Positions 34,517-43,315 of a stretch of DNA of 64,000 nt are shown one piece after another. Each line of letters begins with the position of its first letter. Within the stretch, counting starts at the first letter, position 1. The notes under the pieces are model-generated. The model was not told the origin of the DNA, did not search any database, and saw only the letters and a list, made by a program, of their open reading frames with translations. Position numbers and translations under genes: made by a program. Origin of the DNA: Chitinophaga sp. Ak27 (lineage in GTDB: Bacteria; Bacteroidota; Bacteroidia; Chitinophagales; Chitinophagaceae); assembly GCF_012726295.1 (NCBI RefSeq), contig NZ_JABAOB010000010.1, positions 1 through 64,000 on the forward strand. The letters run 5' to 3'.

Positions 34517-35818
34517 TCAGGAAAGCTTATTGGACCCAGCATTATTTTTACGGTAGATGGTAATCAGTACGATACCACCAATAACCAGGAGCGTAGAAAT
34601 AATCTCCGCCTGTGTGGGATGATAGCCGAAAATATCATAGCGGGTATCTACCCGAATCTTTTCGATAAAAAACCGCTCAATGCCATTTAATATCAGGTAT
34701 ATGCCAAACAGCACACCTGGTATTTTTACTTTTTTACGAATAGCCCAAAGCACAAGGAATAAAACCAGACATCCCAATATTTCATATAACGGCGTGGGAT
34801 ATACGGCAATGGGTAGCACCTTACAGTACTGTCCGTCGCAACCAGCCAGTTGCACGCCCTCTTTTATTACGTTATGGGGATAGCCGTAGGCAAAAAACCA
34901 GTCCGGTAAAAAGCCCAGGGCAGCTGGCTTCTCAAAAGCGGCATGTGGTATTTTATCAATACTGGGATATTGTTGCTGGAAGAAAGCGGCATTCTTCTGT
35001 ACGGCCTCGTTGAAGTTGGCCGTCGCCATCTTTACGGTATGCCCTGTGTTGGTATCAATAGTATAGGCGCTGTTATAAATTCCCCAGTCGCCATCTCCGG
35101 AAAAATGGCAACCCATTCTTCCAATCGCATACGCCAGCATCAATGCCGGCGCTGCACTGTCGATGAGAGCACGGATATTTATCTTCCTTTTTTTAGCATA
35201 GCTGAGAATTACGATGGTGGCCACAATTAACCCTCCATAAAAGGTGAGCCCGCTGAACGACAATAAGGCGCCTACCGGGTCTTGTACGAAGTCGTTCCAG
35301 TTTTCGAGATTGTGAAAAATTTTAGCGCCCAGCAAACCGGCAATGGCAGCCATTACGATAATATCCGGCACCCGCTGATGAGGCATCACCAACACCGTAT
35401 GCTCTTCAGGCTTGGCTTTCGCCGTTTTCTTTTTGGAATAGTATTTATACCCTCCCATGGCAGCTGCCAGCAATATACCGGCAAACAGACTACCCTGGCC
35501 GGAAAACACAAAACCTTGTAAGTCCTGGGAAGCCGTGTCCCAATTAAAGAATATACCGAGAATTTTGTATCCAAGCAGAAAACCCACCACGGCATTGCCA
35601 ATAATCTCCCCCTGGGAAGCGGGCAACCCCGTTACTATCTTTTCGGGAATGCCGATCAGCAGCCCCAGTTGTTCACGGCGTTTTAACTCACGCGTTAAAA
35701 TATAAGCCCCCGCCAGGAAAGCGATGGCCACAAAAAAACCAAACGTCTGGAAAATCTTTAAAAATGGTAATTCTAAGCCGAGCAGATCTCTGAACGCGTA
35801 ATATAGATTAGGATACAT
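34517..35818 (-). CDS. lgt: prolipoprotein diacylglyceryl transferase (Lgt), extended form
   Basis: 433 aa from ATG 35818. An in-frame upstream start was rejected because it would add 23 residues not hydrophobic enough to be a first helix; MYPNLYYAFRDLLG gives the first helix. Multi-pass enzyme that transfers diacylglycerol from phosphatidylglycerol to prolipoprotein Cys. The signature reads GRMGCHFSGDGDWG, the Bacteroidota variant of GRxGNFxNxE. It is longer than E. coli Lgt (291 aa) because of loop insertions around 100-140 and 265-330, usual in this phylum. Needed for the many lipoproteins here. Confidence 0.93.
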   Translation of the reverse strand: MYPNLYYAFRDLLGLELPFLKIFQTFGFFVAIAFLAGAYILTRELKRREQLGLLIGIPEKIVTGLPASQGEIIGNAVVGFLLGYKILGIFFNWDTASQDLQGFVFSGQGSLFAGILLAAAMGGYKYYSKKKTAKAKPEEHTVLVMPHQRVPDIIVMAAIAGLLGAKIFHNLENWNDFVQDPVGALLSFSGLTFYGGLIVATIVILSYAKKRKINIRALIDSAAPALMLAYAIGRMGCHFSGDGDWGIYNSAYTIDTNTGHTVKMATANFNEAVQKNAAFFQQQYPSIDKIPHAAFEKPAALGFLPDWFFAYGYPHNVIKEGVQLAGCDGQYCKVLPIAVYPTPLYEILGCLVLFLVLWAIRKKVKIPGVLFGIYLILNGIERFFIEKIRVDTRYDIFGYHPTQAEIISTLLVIGGIVLITIYRKNNAGSNKLS

Positions 35819-35945
35819 AGCCGTAAAAAAATTGGTGATCTGAGTTTTCCTATGAACAAAGCCGAATTTAATCAAAAGGAAAATCAAACCACCAAAGTAC
35901 GATGCAATTTCGAATTTCTAAGTTGGATTTTAGAAATGTGAATAT

Positions 35946-36359
35946 TTAGCAATACTGTTCGAATGCGTCCAGCAGGTTGGCTGCAATCATTTGTGCAGAC
36001 CGTCCTTCAATCATATGACGTTCAATCATGTGTACCAATTCACCATTCTTAAATAAAGCAATCGCTGGAGAAGAAGGGGGATAAGGCATCAGGTGGGTAC
36101 GGATTTGTTTAACCGCCTCACCGTCAAAACCTGCAAAACTGGTCGTCAGTCTGTCTGGTTTCTTTTCGCTGTGTGCTACCGCCATTAATACACCCGGACG
36201 GGCAGTACCTGCCGAACAGCCACATACAGAGTTGATAACCACCAGGGTAGTTCCGTCTTTCTGCAATGTAGTGTCAACACTTTCCGGCGTGAGCAATTCT
36301 TCAAAGCCGTTATCTGTCAATTCTGCCTTCATGGGCATTACTAGTTCCGCTGGATACAT
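35946..36359 (-). CDS. bacilliredoxin (BrxA/BrxB, YphP/YqiW family)
   Basis: 137 aa from ATG 36359 (MYPAELVMPMKAELTDNGFE). This start is standard for the family; an in-frame ATG 39 codons earlier precedes only A/T-rich non-coding sequence. Active-site motif VCGCSAGTARPG carries the CGC typical of bacilliredoxins that remove bacillithiol or low-molecular-weight thiols from proteins. A minus-strand TAACTTTG (plus 36392-36399) is a good -7 element about 33 nt upstream. Single gene. Confidence 0.93.
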   Translation of the reverse strand: MYPAELVMPMKAELTDNGFEELLTPESVDTTLQKDGTTLVVINSVCGCSAGTARPGVLMAVAHSEKKPDRLTTSFAGFDGEAVKQIRTHLMPYPPSSPAIALFKNGELVHMIERHMIEGRSAQMIAANLLDAFEQYC

Positions 36360-36598
36360 ATAATTAGAGTTTTTTCTGTTTATATTTTTTACAAAGTTAA
36401 ATATATACCCGGAAAAAGTAAAAAAATGGATACTCACATAGACTTTTTGACATAAAAAATACAATACAAACGACATTATGTCACAATCTGTAACGTTTTT
36501 ACTAACAAAATAGCAGTTTTACTGGCATGGTATCCCATTTGATTTGTACCGGGTATCAAAACAAAAATTGATTTCACTAAAAAAAATTTATAGCAACT

Positions 36599-37051
36599 AT
36601 GACACACATTAAATTTAACCACAGCCCGCTTCCCAAAACATTTGGTGGATTTGTAGAAGACATTCTCAATGGAGGATTGAATAAGTATGTAAAAGATGAT
36701 TTTCTGACCAACGATTATTTTACCACTCATCCTCCGGTAAACATCGTAGAAACACCAGAAGCGTTCCTGCTTGATGTAGTAGCTCCCGGATTTTCTAAAG
36801 AAGACTTTAAGATCAGCGCCGACGATAAGGCGATTACCATCAGCGCAGAAAAGAAAACCGAAGCTAAGAATGAAACCGACAAGCAGGTACGCCGGGAATT
36901 CAACTTCAAATCTTTCAAACGCTCCTTCACTATCAGTGAACTGGTAGACGCTGGCAAGATCAACGCAAAATACGATAACGGTATCCTGAAAGTAACCCTT
37001 GGCAAAAAGGAAAACAAACAGGACACCCCTAAAGAAATAGTAGTGGAATAA
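36599..37051 (+). CDS. Hsp20/alpha-crystallin small heat shock protein
   Basis: 150 aa. The alpha-crystallin domain occupies about 45-140 (PPVNIVETPEAFLLDVVAPG, FNFKSFKRSFTISELVDAGK, ISAKYDNGILKVTL in its usual place near the end). It prevents aggregation of unfolded proteins in the cytosol. The terminator follows 40 nt downstream. Divergent from the bacilliredoxin gene, with about 240 bp between them. Confidence 0.95.
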   Translation: MTHIKFNHSPLPKTFGGFVEDILNGGLNKYVKDDFLTNDYFTTHPPVNIVETPEAFLLDVVAPGFSKEDFKISADDKAITISAEKKTEAKNETDKQVRREFNFKSFKRSFTISELVDAGKINAKYDNGILKVTLGKKENKQDTPKEIVVE

Positions 37052-37094
37052 GGGAAGCAGGTTCCCGTAAGGGAACTTGGTAACAGTAGGGTTT

Positions 37095-37128
37095 AAAAAG
37101 GTTGCTCTGTATAGAGCAGCCTTTTTTT
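37095..37128 (+). terminator. intrinsic terminator of hsp20
   Basis: 14-bp stem (37095-37108 with 37113-37126, one wobble), 4-nt loop, T-run to 37128. A short GTTCCC/GGGAAC hairpin precedes it around 37060. Confidence 0.9.
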
Positions 37129-37237
37129 ATTGTCTGCCAGACGCTCATATTACATTTTTCTATTGTGTAGAATTCACACAAACGTTGAATCTCTTCTAGT
37201 TGATTAAAGAATAATTTGCCTGCCTAAGCACCTACTA

Positions 37238-38071
37238 ATGGCAAAGCGCTTCCAACAAGGTTGGTTATTCATAAAAAATATCTACTTAAACGCAGAAAAG
37301 GCGGTAATTGGCCATGTGATCCTTCACACCCCAAACACTTATGAACAGGCAAAGATCAAACTCATCTTTGATTATGCATTCTTCTATGCGGTACTGCTCA
37401 TGAGTTTACTGTTCATCAATATGCTTAGCATGAACAGGGTGAATATGATACTCATCCCGGTGATGATCGGTATTCTTATAGGCTGCCTGATGTTGCTCAG
37501 AAAGGGAGTAGCGGCTAAGAAAGTGGGGCTGCTCACTTCTATGACCACGCTCATCATTCCTATCATTTCATCTTTTCTCAACAACCAGGACCTAAGCCCC
37601 AAGTACACACTGATATGGATTATGAGCATCCTGCTCTGCTACATTACAGCCAACCTCGCAGCCACACTGTTATGGAGCCTTATCCTCTGCACTTACCTGG
37701 TAACGATAGCCTATGTTAAACTCAATAATATTGCGGTGTATGTAAGCCCCGGCTATTCACCCGTTTTTCAATACCTGGCTAATCCGCTGATTGTGGGCAT
37801 GTACCTGCTGTTTCTTATCAGGGCGCTCGGACAATATTACCGGAACATTATCTCCCTGGAGCAAAAAAGAACAGCCGAAAAACAACAACAGCACCTTTCC
37901 CTGATTAATCAACATTTAACCAAACAGTTTCTGCTGGTAAAAGGATTTTCCCGCTCAGGGAAATCTGCCTTCCTGAAAGGAGAGACGGAATTCCTGGAAG
38001 CCTGTTTTACAGAAATCGAAAAACAATGTGGTACTGCTATTGATTTCCTGAATGAACCCGGCGAAATGTAA
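37238..38071 (+). CDS. six-helix membrane protein with cytosolic helical tail, uncharacterised
   Basis: 277 aa. Six predicted membrane helices (about 43-65, 68-87, 94-113, 124-142, 144-163, 178-198) are followed by a charged helix (LEQKRTAEKQQQHLSLINQH) and a tail of about 50 aa. The arrangement looks like the N-terminal half of a Bacteroidota membrane histidine kinase or MASE-type sensor, but no HisKA or HATPase motif follows. It ends at a stop codon with no kinase remnant nearby. I do not recognise the family. Single gene. Confidence 0.7.
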   Translation: MAKRFQQGWLFIKNIYLNAEKAVIGHVILHTPNTYEQAKIKLIFDYAFFYAVLLMSLLFINMLSMNRVNMILIPVMIGILIGCLMLLRKGVAAKKVGLLTSMTTLIIPIISSFLNNQDLSPKYTLIWIMSILLCYITANLAATLLWSLILCTYLVTIAYVKLNNIAVYVSPGYSPVFQYLANPLIVGMYLLFLIRALGQYYRNIISLEQKRTAEKQQQHLSLINQHLTKQFLLVKGFSRSGKSAFLKGETEFLEACFTEIEKQCGTAIDFLNEPGEM

Positions 38072-38336
38072 TCTTACACATCTGTGTTATACCACCTTAA
38101 ATGCTATTGAAACCTTTCGATGGATATGGATGAGTAAATATTACCATTTGTCCTATTTTGGACCAACATGATAATAAATTATTGCTTTAGCCGGTTGTTT
38201 GATCAAAAAGAGATTAGAAAAAATTACAACTTTCGGGGCTTATCAGTGCTATAGGATAACCCTATCTTCGCGCTATCAAATTCATCACCTATTTTCCTTA
38301 TGCCGATGAATATTATTTATAACCTATGCCATGATG

Positions 38337-38366
38337 GGCTTTCAATAAAATGAAAGCCTTTTTTTT
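38337..38366 (+). terminator. intrinsic terminator, forward
   Basis: 8-bp stem (38337-38344 with 38351-38358), 6-nt loop, eight T. It is 265 nt past the nearest upstream stop. Confidence 0.8.
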
Positions 38367-38389
38367 ATTATACTGAGAGAAAAAAATGA

Positions 38390-38423
38390 AAAAAATAAGC
38401 CCCCCGAATAATCGGGGGGCTTT
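38390..38423 (-). terminator. intrinsic terminator of the decarboxylase gene
   Basis: Perfect 11-bp GC-rich stem (plus 38397-38407 with 38412-38422), 4-nt loop, U-rich on the minus strand. Confidence 0.92.
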
Positions 38424-38447
38424 CAGTAGGATTACTAACCCATTTTT

Positions 38448-39854
38448 TTAATAACCCAAAATCTTTAACATACTCTGAGAAGTTTGTTCTTTCGCATATA
38501 ACCAATCCTTCAACTGGCCATTTTTATCGTATCCCACAATCACATGCTTGGGGGAAGGAATCAGGCAGTGCTTGATCCCTCCATAGCCGCTCAATTGATC
38601 CTGGTAAGCGCCTGTATGGAAAAATCCGATATACAGTGGCTCCCCAGACGCCTGTTGCTTAGGCAGGAATACGGCGTTAATATGTTCTTCAGATGTATAA
38701 AAATCGTATCCGTCACAGGTAAGTCCGCCAAGATGTACTTCCTGGTATTCCTGGTCCCATTTATTAATCGGCAACATCAGGAATTTTTCCCCGATCCCCC
38801 AGGTATCAGGCAAGGTAGTAATGAAAGAGCTATCGATCATGTACCATGACTCGCGATCATTCTGCATTTTCTCTCCTACTACGCTATAGATCACGGCGCC
38901 GCTTTCACCTACAGTAAATGAGCCAAACTCTGTGTAAATATTCGGTACAGGTACCTTGTTCTTTTTACACATGCTCTTGATATTGGCCACAATCTCGTTT
39001 ACGATATAATTATAGTCATAATCGAAACCAAGAGAGTGTTTGATAGGGAACCCACCGCCTATGTTAATGCTATCCAGTTCAGGACAGATTTTTTTTAGCT
39101 GGCAGTAGAGATTCATTACACGGTTAAACTGGCTCCAGTAATAAATATCATCCTTAATCCCCTTATTCATAAAGAAGTGCAGCATCTTGAGCTCAAACTT
39201 CTCATTACCTTTTATTTTATCCACGTAATATTCCAGGATATCACGCGGAGGAATGCCCAGGCGGGAGGTATAAAAGTCAAAGCTAGGCTCTTCTTCTGCT
39301 GCCACACGTATTCCCAGTTTCACTTTATCCTTATCCTTGATCCGAACGTTTCTCTTATAATCTTCCAGCTCTTCCTTGTTATCCAGAATAGGCAGCACAT
39401 TCTTAAATCCACTGTTGATCAGCCTGGAGATAGCCCGTGTGTAGGCCTTGGTCTTAAACCCGTTGCAGATAATGTAAGTATCCTTACTGATCTTCTTACG
39501 CTCATACAACTTATTGACAATGTCGATATCGTAGGCAAAGGAAGTTTCAATATGAACACCATGCTTCAACGTTTCCTCCATAATAAAGGAGAAATGTGAA
39601 CTTTTAGTACAGTAGCAATAAAAGTATTCTCCATCGTACCTGTTCTTTTTAATGGCGTCCTGGAACATCTTCTTAGCCTTGTTGATCTGCATTCCGATCT
39701 TAGGAAGGAAGGTCAACTTAAATGGAGTTCCGTACTTGTCAATCAATGCCTTAATATCCAGACCATTAAATTCCAGGTAGTTGTCTTTTACTTCAAAGCC
39801 CTCCTGGGGAAATTCAAAAGTCTGCTTAACCAGGTCTGTGTAGGTGTTGTTCAT
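38448..39854 (-). CDS. PLP fold-III basic amino acid decarboxylase (arginine decarboxylase-like)
   Basis: 468 aa, shorter than SpeA (about 630). Alanine-racemase-like barrel with PLP lysine candidate in YFYCYCTKSSHFSF, the SINIGGGFPI glycine loop, the IYTEFGSFTVGESG phosphate region and the CDGYDFY substrate/dimer motif containing the catalytic Cys-Asp. The substrate (arginine, ornithine or carboxynorspermidine) is not settled by sequence; Bacteroidota homologues are usually called arginine decarboxylase. The product feeds polyamine synthesis. A minus-strand TAGATTTG (plus 39984-39991) is a -7 candidate 130 nt upstream. Confidence 0.85.
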   Translation of the reverse strand: MNNTYTDLVKQTFEFPQEGFEVKDNYLEFNGLDIKALIDKYGTPFKLTFLPKIGMQINKAKKMFQDAIKKNRYDGEYFYCYCTKSSHFSFIMEETLKHGVHIETSFAYDIDIVNKLYERKKISKDTYIICNGFKTKAYTRAISRLINSGFKNVLPILDNKEELEDYKRNVRIKDKDKVKLGIRVAAEEEPSFDFYTSRLGIPPRDILEYYVDKIKGNEKFELKMLHFFMNKGIKDDIYYWSQFNRVMNLYCQLKKICPELDSINIGGGFPIKHSLGFDYDYNYIVNEIVANIKSMCKKNKVPVPNIYTEFGSFTVGESGAVIYSVVGEKMQNDRESWYMIDSSFITTLPDTWGIGEKFLMLPINKWDQEYQEVHLGGLTCDGYDFYTSEEHINAVFLPKQQASGEPLYIGFFHTGAYQDQLSGYGGIKHCLIPSPKHVIVGYDKNGQLKDWLYAKEQTSQSMLKILGY

Positions 39855-40106
39855 TTAGTACTGCAAATGAATTTTAGGAATTAGTAATAGAAAAAAATAT
39901 CAGGATAACAATCCATTTTTCCCTCACTGGGAAACTCCTGGTTTACACACCTACGTCAGTTCGAACCCCAGCAAAATAGGTTGCAAATCTAAATATTTTG
40001 TTGATTGCCACCCTAATTTTTTTCGGGAGGTATTGATTTTACAGGCCTCATTACCCTGGCAAATATACAGACAATTACAAATCAATAAGTTAAATAATAT
40101 TAAACA

Positions 40107-40745
40107 CTATTTTCCACTGCCCTCCTGCAGTACTTTTAATGCCTGTTTTCCTTCACAAAAAAGCAGGTCGAGGCAGCTTAATCCCGGGAGAAATCCGGTA
40201 CGTTCCTGGAATACCTGGGTGTACAAAGCAGGCCCTCCCGTAACTACCGGTCCCGGCAGTATCGTATCCCGGGCATCTGTCACTCCGCTGGTTTCCTTTT
40301 GATAACTTTCGGTAAAGGTAATCGGCACGACAATGCCGAGCTTGCTATTCATCCATTCAAAACAAGCCAGGTTCCAATCCAGCAAATATTTAAATTCCTG
40401 CTCATATAACTCCTGCAAATCCGCTTCATAATATTCAAACCAGGGAGAGCGACGATAAGCAGACACCAGCGTTTTCCAATGCAAACTCTGCCATTTTTCC
40501 TCATTGCTGATCCTCACATCCTTCATCACGGTCCGCTGGTTCTTCCCCCGGGTCAAGGGCACACTCAAAATCATTCGTCCATTTGGGCCCGCTACATAAC
40601 AACGGTTCCTGTAACTCAGCTTTTGATAGTGTTCATATTTCTCAATCTGTAATATATCGTGGTTTAATAAAGTTTTATATGAATCAATGGGTGGAAAATA
40701 CTGAGATTCAATTAATAATACTCTCATTTTTGCAGTCGCTGTCAT
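40107..40745 (-). CDS. WbqC family protein
   Basis: 212 aa. The conserved opening LLIESQYFPPIDSYK, then GRMILSVPLTRGKNQ, WQSLHWKTLVSAYRRSPWFE and the C-terminal YTQVFQERTGFLPGLSCLDL match the family, whose members occur in O-antigen loci and in Bacteroidota core genomes. Function is unproven (proposed aminotransferase-like helper or methyltransferase-like). A start at the second Met (40727) is possible. Monocistronic. Confidence 0.88.
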   Translation of the reverse strand: MTATAKMRVLLIESQYFPPIDSYKTLLNHDILQIEKYEHYQKLSYRNRCYVAGPNGRMILSVPLTRGKNQRTVMKDVRISNEEKWQSLHWKTLVSAYRRSPWFEYYEADLQELYEQEFKYLLDWNLACFEWMNSKLGIVVPITFTESYQKETSGVTDARDTILPGPVVTGGPALYTQVFQERTGFLPGLSCLDLLFCEGKQALKVLQEGSGK

Positions 40746-41160
40746 AATGTCAAATTTTTAAAACCAGGTACCCGAACATTCCCCTTTTTACCTGGCGTTT
40801 ACTTCAAGTCAGTTACTTAACAATTTACTTTAAGTAATTGGTTAAGAATTCATAGCATTTATAATAATATGCTAATAAAATTAGTAGCTTTTACTTTAGT
40901 CAAAAAGTCTCCGGAATGCAAAAATACTAAAGAAATTAGTCGCTTTTTCGTTCATTTTTAGCGAACACAGGAAGGAATGCTAAGATAACATATTCTCCTA
41001 AAGAAAGTTTTTATTTATATGTATTTAATGCATCATTCTTTTAAGCCACTTCTGCCATTGAAAACGGGGTATCGTTAAAAGTTTCCCAATTCAACTATCC
41101 CGTTTTGAGAACTAAAAGCTTTGCAGTAGGTTTGGGTAAATTTAAATTACCGGCTTACTG
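40746..41160. other. 415-bp divergent intergenic region
   Basis: Contains a 15-bp direct repeat AAATTAGT(A/C)GCTTTT (40878-40892 and 40933-40947, one mismatch, 55 bp apart), an imperfect inverted repeat near 40812-40847 (CTTAACAATT against AATTGGTTAAG), and the consensus promoter of the LEA lipoprotein (41105-41134). No gene supported. Confidence 0.55.
41105..41134 (+). promoter_or_regulatory. promoter of the LEA-type lipoprotein
   Basis: TTG at 41105-41107, 19-bp spacer, TAGGTTTG at 41127-41134: perfect consensus, 26 nt before the ATG. Confidence 0.8.
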
Positions 41161-41616
41161 ATGAAACTGCTTAGATTAATATTGGCCATTTTTATTGTTT
41201 GGGGACTAGCAAGCTCTTGCGAAAAAAACAAGGATATTCAGTTTGTAAGGGTAGCTGGTGTGAGTATGGACGAGTTCGGTATGTCTAAAAGTATTGTACG
41301 GCTGACGTTGGCATATTACAATCCCAATAGTTACCGGCTCCAGTTAAAAGATGCCGACTTCGATCTCTTTTTTGATGACACCCCGGTAGGTCATTCTATC
41401 CAGGATTCTACCATCGCCATACCTGCCAGGGATACTTTTTACTTCCCGGTAAAACTAGAAGTAAATATGGGCAACATTTTCAAAAATGCCATGTCCGCCT
41501 TCTCCAATAAAGAAGTAACCATCCGGGCCAACGGCCGCTGTAAAGTAGGTAAAGGAGGCATCTTTCTCCCCTTCCCGATTAAATGCGAAACCAAACAAGC
41601 CTTAAATTTCTTCTGA
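41161..41616 (+). CDS. LEA type 2 family lipoprotein
   Basis: 151 aa. Signal peptide and lipobox GLASSC (Cys20), so a lipoprotein. The body is a LEA14-like immunoglobulin-type sandwich (SIVRLTLAYYNPNSYRLQLK, DADFDLFFDDTPVGHSIQDS, RDTFYFPVKLEVNMGN). Role unknown; LEA14 domains are linked to desiccation or membrane-associated stress in other organisms. Its last 15 nt overlap the end of the convergent downstream gene. Confidence 0.85.
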   Translation: MKLLRLILAIFIVWGLASSCEKNKDIQFVRVAGVSMDEFGMSKSIVRLTLAYYNPNSYRLQLKDADFDLFFDDTPVGHSIQDSTIAIPARDTFYFPVKLEVNMGNIFKNAMSAFSNKEVTIRANGRCKVGKGGIFLPFPIKCETKQALNFF

Positions 41617-42183
41617 TCCCGTTCGCTTTAATAAGTCAATAATTTCCATAATATGACTGCTTTCTGTGGCGCTTCTTAACGGCGACAGTTGAAGCTCTTT
41701 CCGCAATGCATTCAGATCCTGCAGCAAATTACCTGTCAATAACCGGTGCCGTTCTGCTACCCGGTAAGCGAGGGCCGTTTTAAGCGCTGTAGCTTTTACC
41801 CGGAAGGTATGAGGACTATAGCGCCCTGGATGAAGATGGATATACAACTGCTGGTCAGCCGCTATCCGTAATATCCAACGGGAGGTATCCGACAATACCA
41901 CCGTGGCATACCCCTGTTGCCGTACCAGGAAAGCGGCATAAGCCGTTTTTTCGTAGATCCTTCGTTCCTGTAACCAGTTTCTGACTTTATTGAAAATAGT
42001 GGTGGTATCCAGCTCCCCGGCATACATATCCATCTGGGAATTGCCCAGCGCCAGTAATTTTTGGCGGATTTCGGATGGCTCCGATTGTAAAAGCGTATGC
42101 TGGAGCGCAGCGAGATGATGCTTCAGCGGGTTAAAAAGTATGGGAATAGGAGTAGGTTTAAAAGCGGAAAGTATATAACACAA
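41602..42183 (-). CDS. conserved hypothetical protein
   Basis: About 193 aa if a TTG at 42183 is used; no earlier ATG exists and the first internal Met is near residue 51. Mostly helical, Arg/Leu-rich (LKTALAYRVAERHRLLTGNL, DLNALRKELQLSPLRS), with no signal peptide or membrane helix. I do not recognise a named domain. It overlaps the convergent LEA gene by 15 nt, and its apparent start lies in the hairpin at 42181-42211, so the true N-terminus is uncertain. It follows the HMA gene on the same strand. Confidence 0.65.
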   Translation of the reverse strand: MCYILSAFKPTPIPILFNPLKHHLAALQHTLLQSEPSEIRQKLLALGNSQMDMYAGELDTTTIFNKVRNWLQERRIYEKTAYAAFLVRQQGYATVVLSDTSRWILRIAADQQLYIHLHPGRYSPHTFRVKATALKTALAYRVAERHRLLTGNLLQDLNALRKELQLSPLRSATESSHIMEIIDLLKRTGSEEI

Positions 42184-42211
42184 CAGCCTTTAACTGGGTT
42201 AAAGGCTGTTG
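42181..42211 (-). terminator. hairpin after the HMA protein gene
   Basis: Perfect 13-bp stem (42181-42193 with 42199-42211), 5-nt loop. No long U-tract follows on the minus strand. Confidence 0.6.
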
Positions 42212-42221
42212 CTGTTATTCA

Positions 42222-42599
42222 TTAATGCTTTTTCTTGGGATCCATACCACCGCCGTCTTCCGGCTTCTTACAGCAGGTAGGCAGTTTGGCATAAGATTCA
42301 GGATTAGCAGTTACATTATCTGCATCGTATCCCGCATTGGCAATACCTGTCTTGATATTCTCAATATTGGTACGGTCGGTCCAGTATTTTACCGTGGTAA
42401 TATGCTTTTTGAAGTCTACCTTCACGGCCTGTACGCCTTCTTCGTGCGACATATACCTTTCAATACGGTTTTTGCACGATTCGCATTGCACGGTAGGTGT
42501 GCTGATCTTTACGGTTTCGATGGACTTCTGTTTCTGTTGTGCCATGGTCATGCCCACACTGGCAAACAGGAATAACACGACTAATTTTAGGATACGCAT
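42222..42599 (-). CDS. secreted heavy-metal-associated (HMA) domain protein
   Basis: 125 aa from ATG 42599 (MRILKLVVLFLFASVGMTMAQ, signal peptide). In-frame Met codons further upstream would put the signal peptide in the interior. An HMA domain follows with the metal motif VQCESCKNRIERYM (CxxC), VKVDFKKHITTVKYW and a Gly-Tyr-Asp ending. A second Cys pair (LPTCCKKPED) and a His/Lys-rich tail end the protein. It should bind Cu+ or another soft metal in the periplasm. Upstream of it lies pyrE on the same strand. Confidence 0.88.
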   Translation of the reverse strand: MRILKLVVLFLFASVGMTMAQQKQKSIETVKISTPTVQCESCKNRIERYMSHEEGVQAVKVDFKKHITTVKYWTDRTNIENIKTGIANAGYDADNVTANPESYAKLPTCCKKPEDGGGMDPKKKH

Positions 42600-42648
42600 A
42601 GTTGTAATATTATACCCGAATATACAAAAAAAGTGATATACCATTGAA

Positions 42649-43284
42649 CTAACGGCCCCACTGATCCGGAGCGGCTCTCCAGGCTTGCAGGGTGCTGATT
42701 TCATCGGTAGAAACAATACCTTTTTCTTCTGCCAGCGCAATCATTGCATTGTAATTGCTGAGCGAATGGAAAGGAACTCCGGCTGCTTCGAACGCTTTTA
42801 CCGCTACATCAAATCCGTAATTGAAGATAGACACCATGCCAATAACTTCGCCGCCGGCAGCACGAATAGCCTGTACTGCTTCGAGGCTGCTTTTACCGGT
42901 AGAAATCAGGTCCTCTACCACCACTACCGGCTGACCAGGTTGCAATACGCCTTCAATTTGGTTGCCCATGCCATGTTCTTTAGGCTTGGATCTTACATAA
43001 ATAAAAGGAAGTTTTAGTTGATCAGCTACCAGCGCTCCGTGCGGAATACCCGCCGTAGCTACACCGGCAATTACTGCCGCGTCAGGAAAAGTTTCAAATA
43101 CCAGGTTGCACAACTCAGATTTAATATAGTCACGCACGTAAGGATAAGATAAAATCTTCCTGTTATCGCAATAGATCGGCGATTTCCAGCCGGAAGCCCA
43201 TGTAAAGGGTTGGGCAGGACTTAATTTTACGGCCTGCACCTGCAGTAATTTTTCTGCAACTTGTTTTTCGCTTACTTTATTCAT
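42649..43284 (-). CDS. pyrE: orotate phosphoribosyltransferase
   Basis: 211 aa from ATG 43284 (MNKVSEKQVAEKLLQ); an upstream in-frame start was rejected because it lies in the promoter and inverted repeat. PRPP-binding motif QPVVVVEDLISTGKSSLEAV is intact. It makes OMP from orotate and PRPP in pyrimidine synthesis. A minus-strand TACTTTTG (plus 43293-43300) is a good -7 element 8 nt before the ATG. Confidence 0.97.
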   Translation of the reverse strand: MNKVSEKQVAEKLLQVQAVKLSPAQPFTWASGWKSPIYCDNRKILSYPYVRDYIKSELCNLVFETFPDAAVIAGVATAGIPHGALVADQLKLPFIYVRSKPKEHGMGNQIEGVLQPGQPVVVVEDLISTGKSSLEAVQAIRAAGGEVIGMVSIFNYGFDVAVKAFEAAGVPFHSLSNYNAMIALAEEKGIVSTDEISTLQAWRAAPDQWGR

Positions 43285-43292
43285 ACAATCGC

Positions 43293-43300
43293 CAAAAGTA
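43293..43300 (-). promoter_or_regulatory. candidate -7 element of pyrE
   Basis: Minus-strand TACTTTTG matches TAnnTTTG and ends 8 nt before the ATG. It implies a very short or absent 5' leader. No TTG at the usual distance. Confidence 0.5.
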
Positions 43301-43315
43301 CTTGTTTTTTTTAAG

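Larger units (their letters stand above)
38072..38447. other. 376-bp intergenic region with two back-to-back terminators
   Basis: From left: A/T-rich sequence; a palindrome ATAGG-N5-CCTAT (38252-38266) overlapping a near-consensus -7 (TATCTTCG, 38264-38271); a forward terminator (38337-38366); then the terminator of the minus-strand decarboxylase (38390-38423). The forward terminator has no coding gene just before it, so a short RNA of about 90 nt may be made (candidate only). Confidence 0.5.

Noticed and set aside
39958..39985. TTCGAACCCC resembling a tRNA T-arm
   Set aside because: No cloverleaf can be built on either strand; acceptor and anticodon stems are absent.
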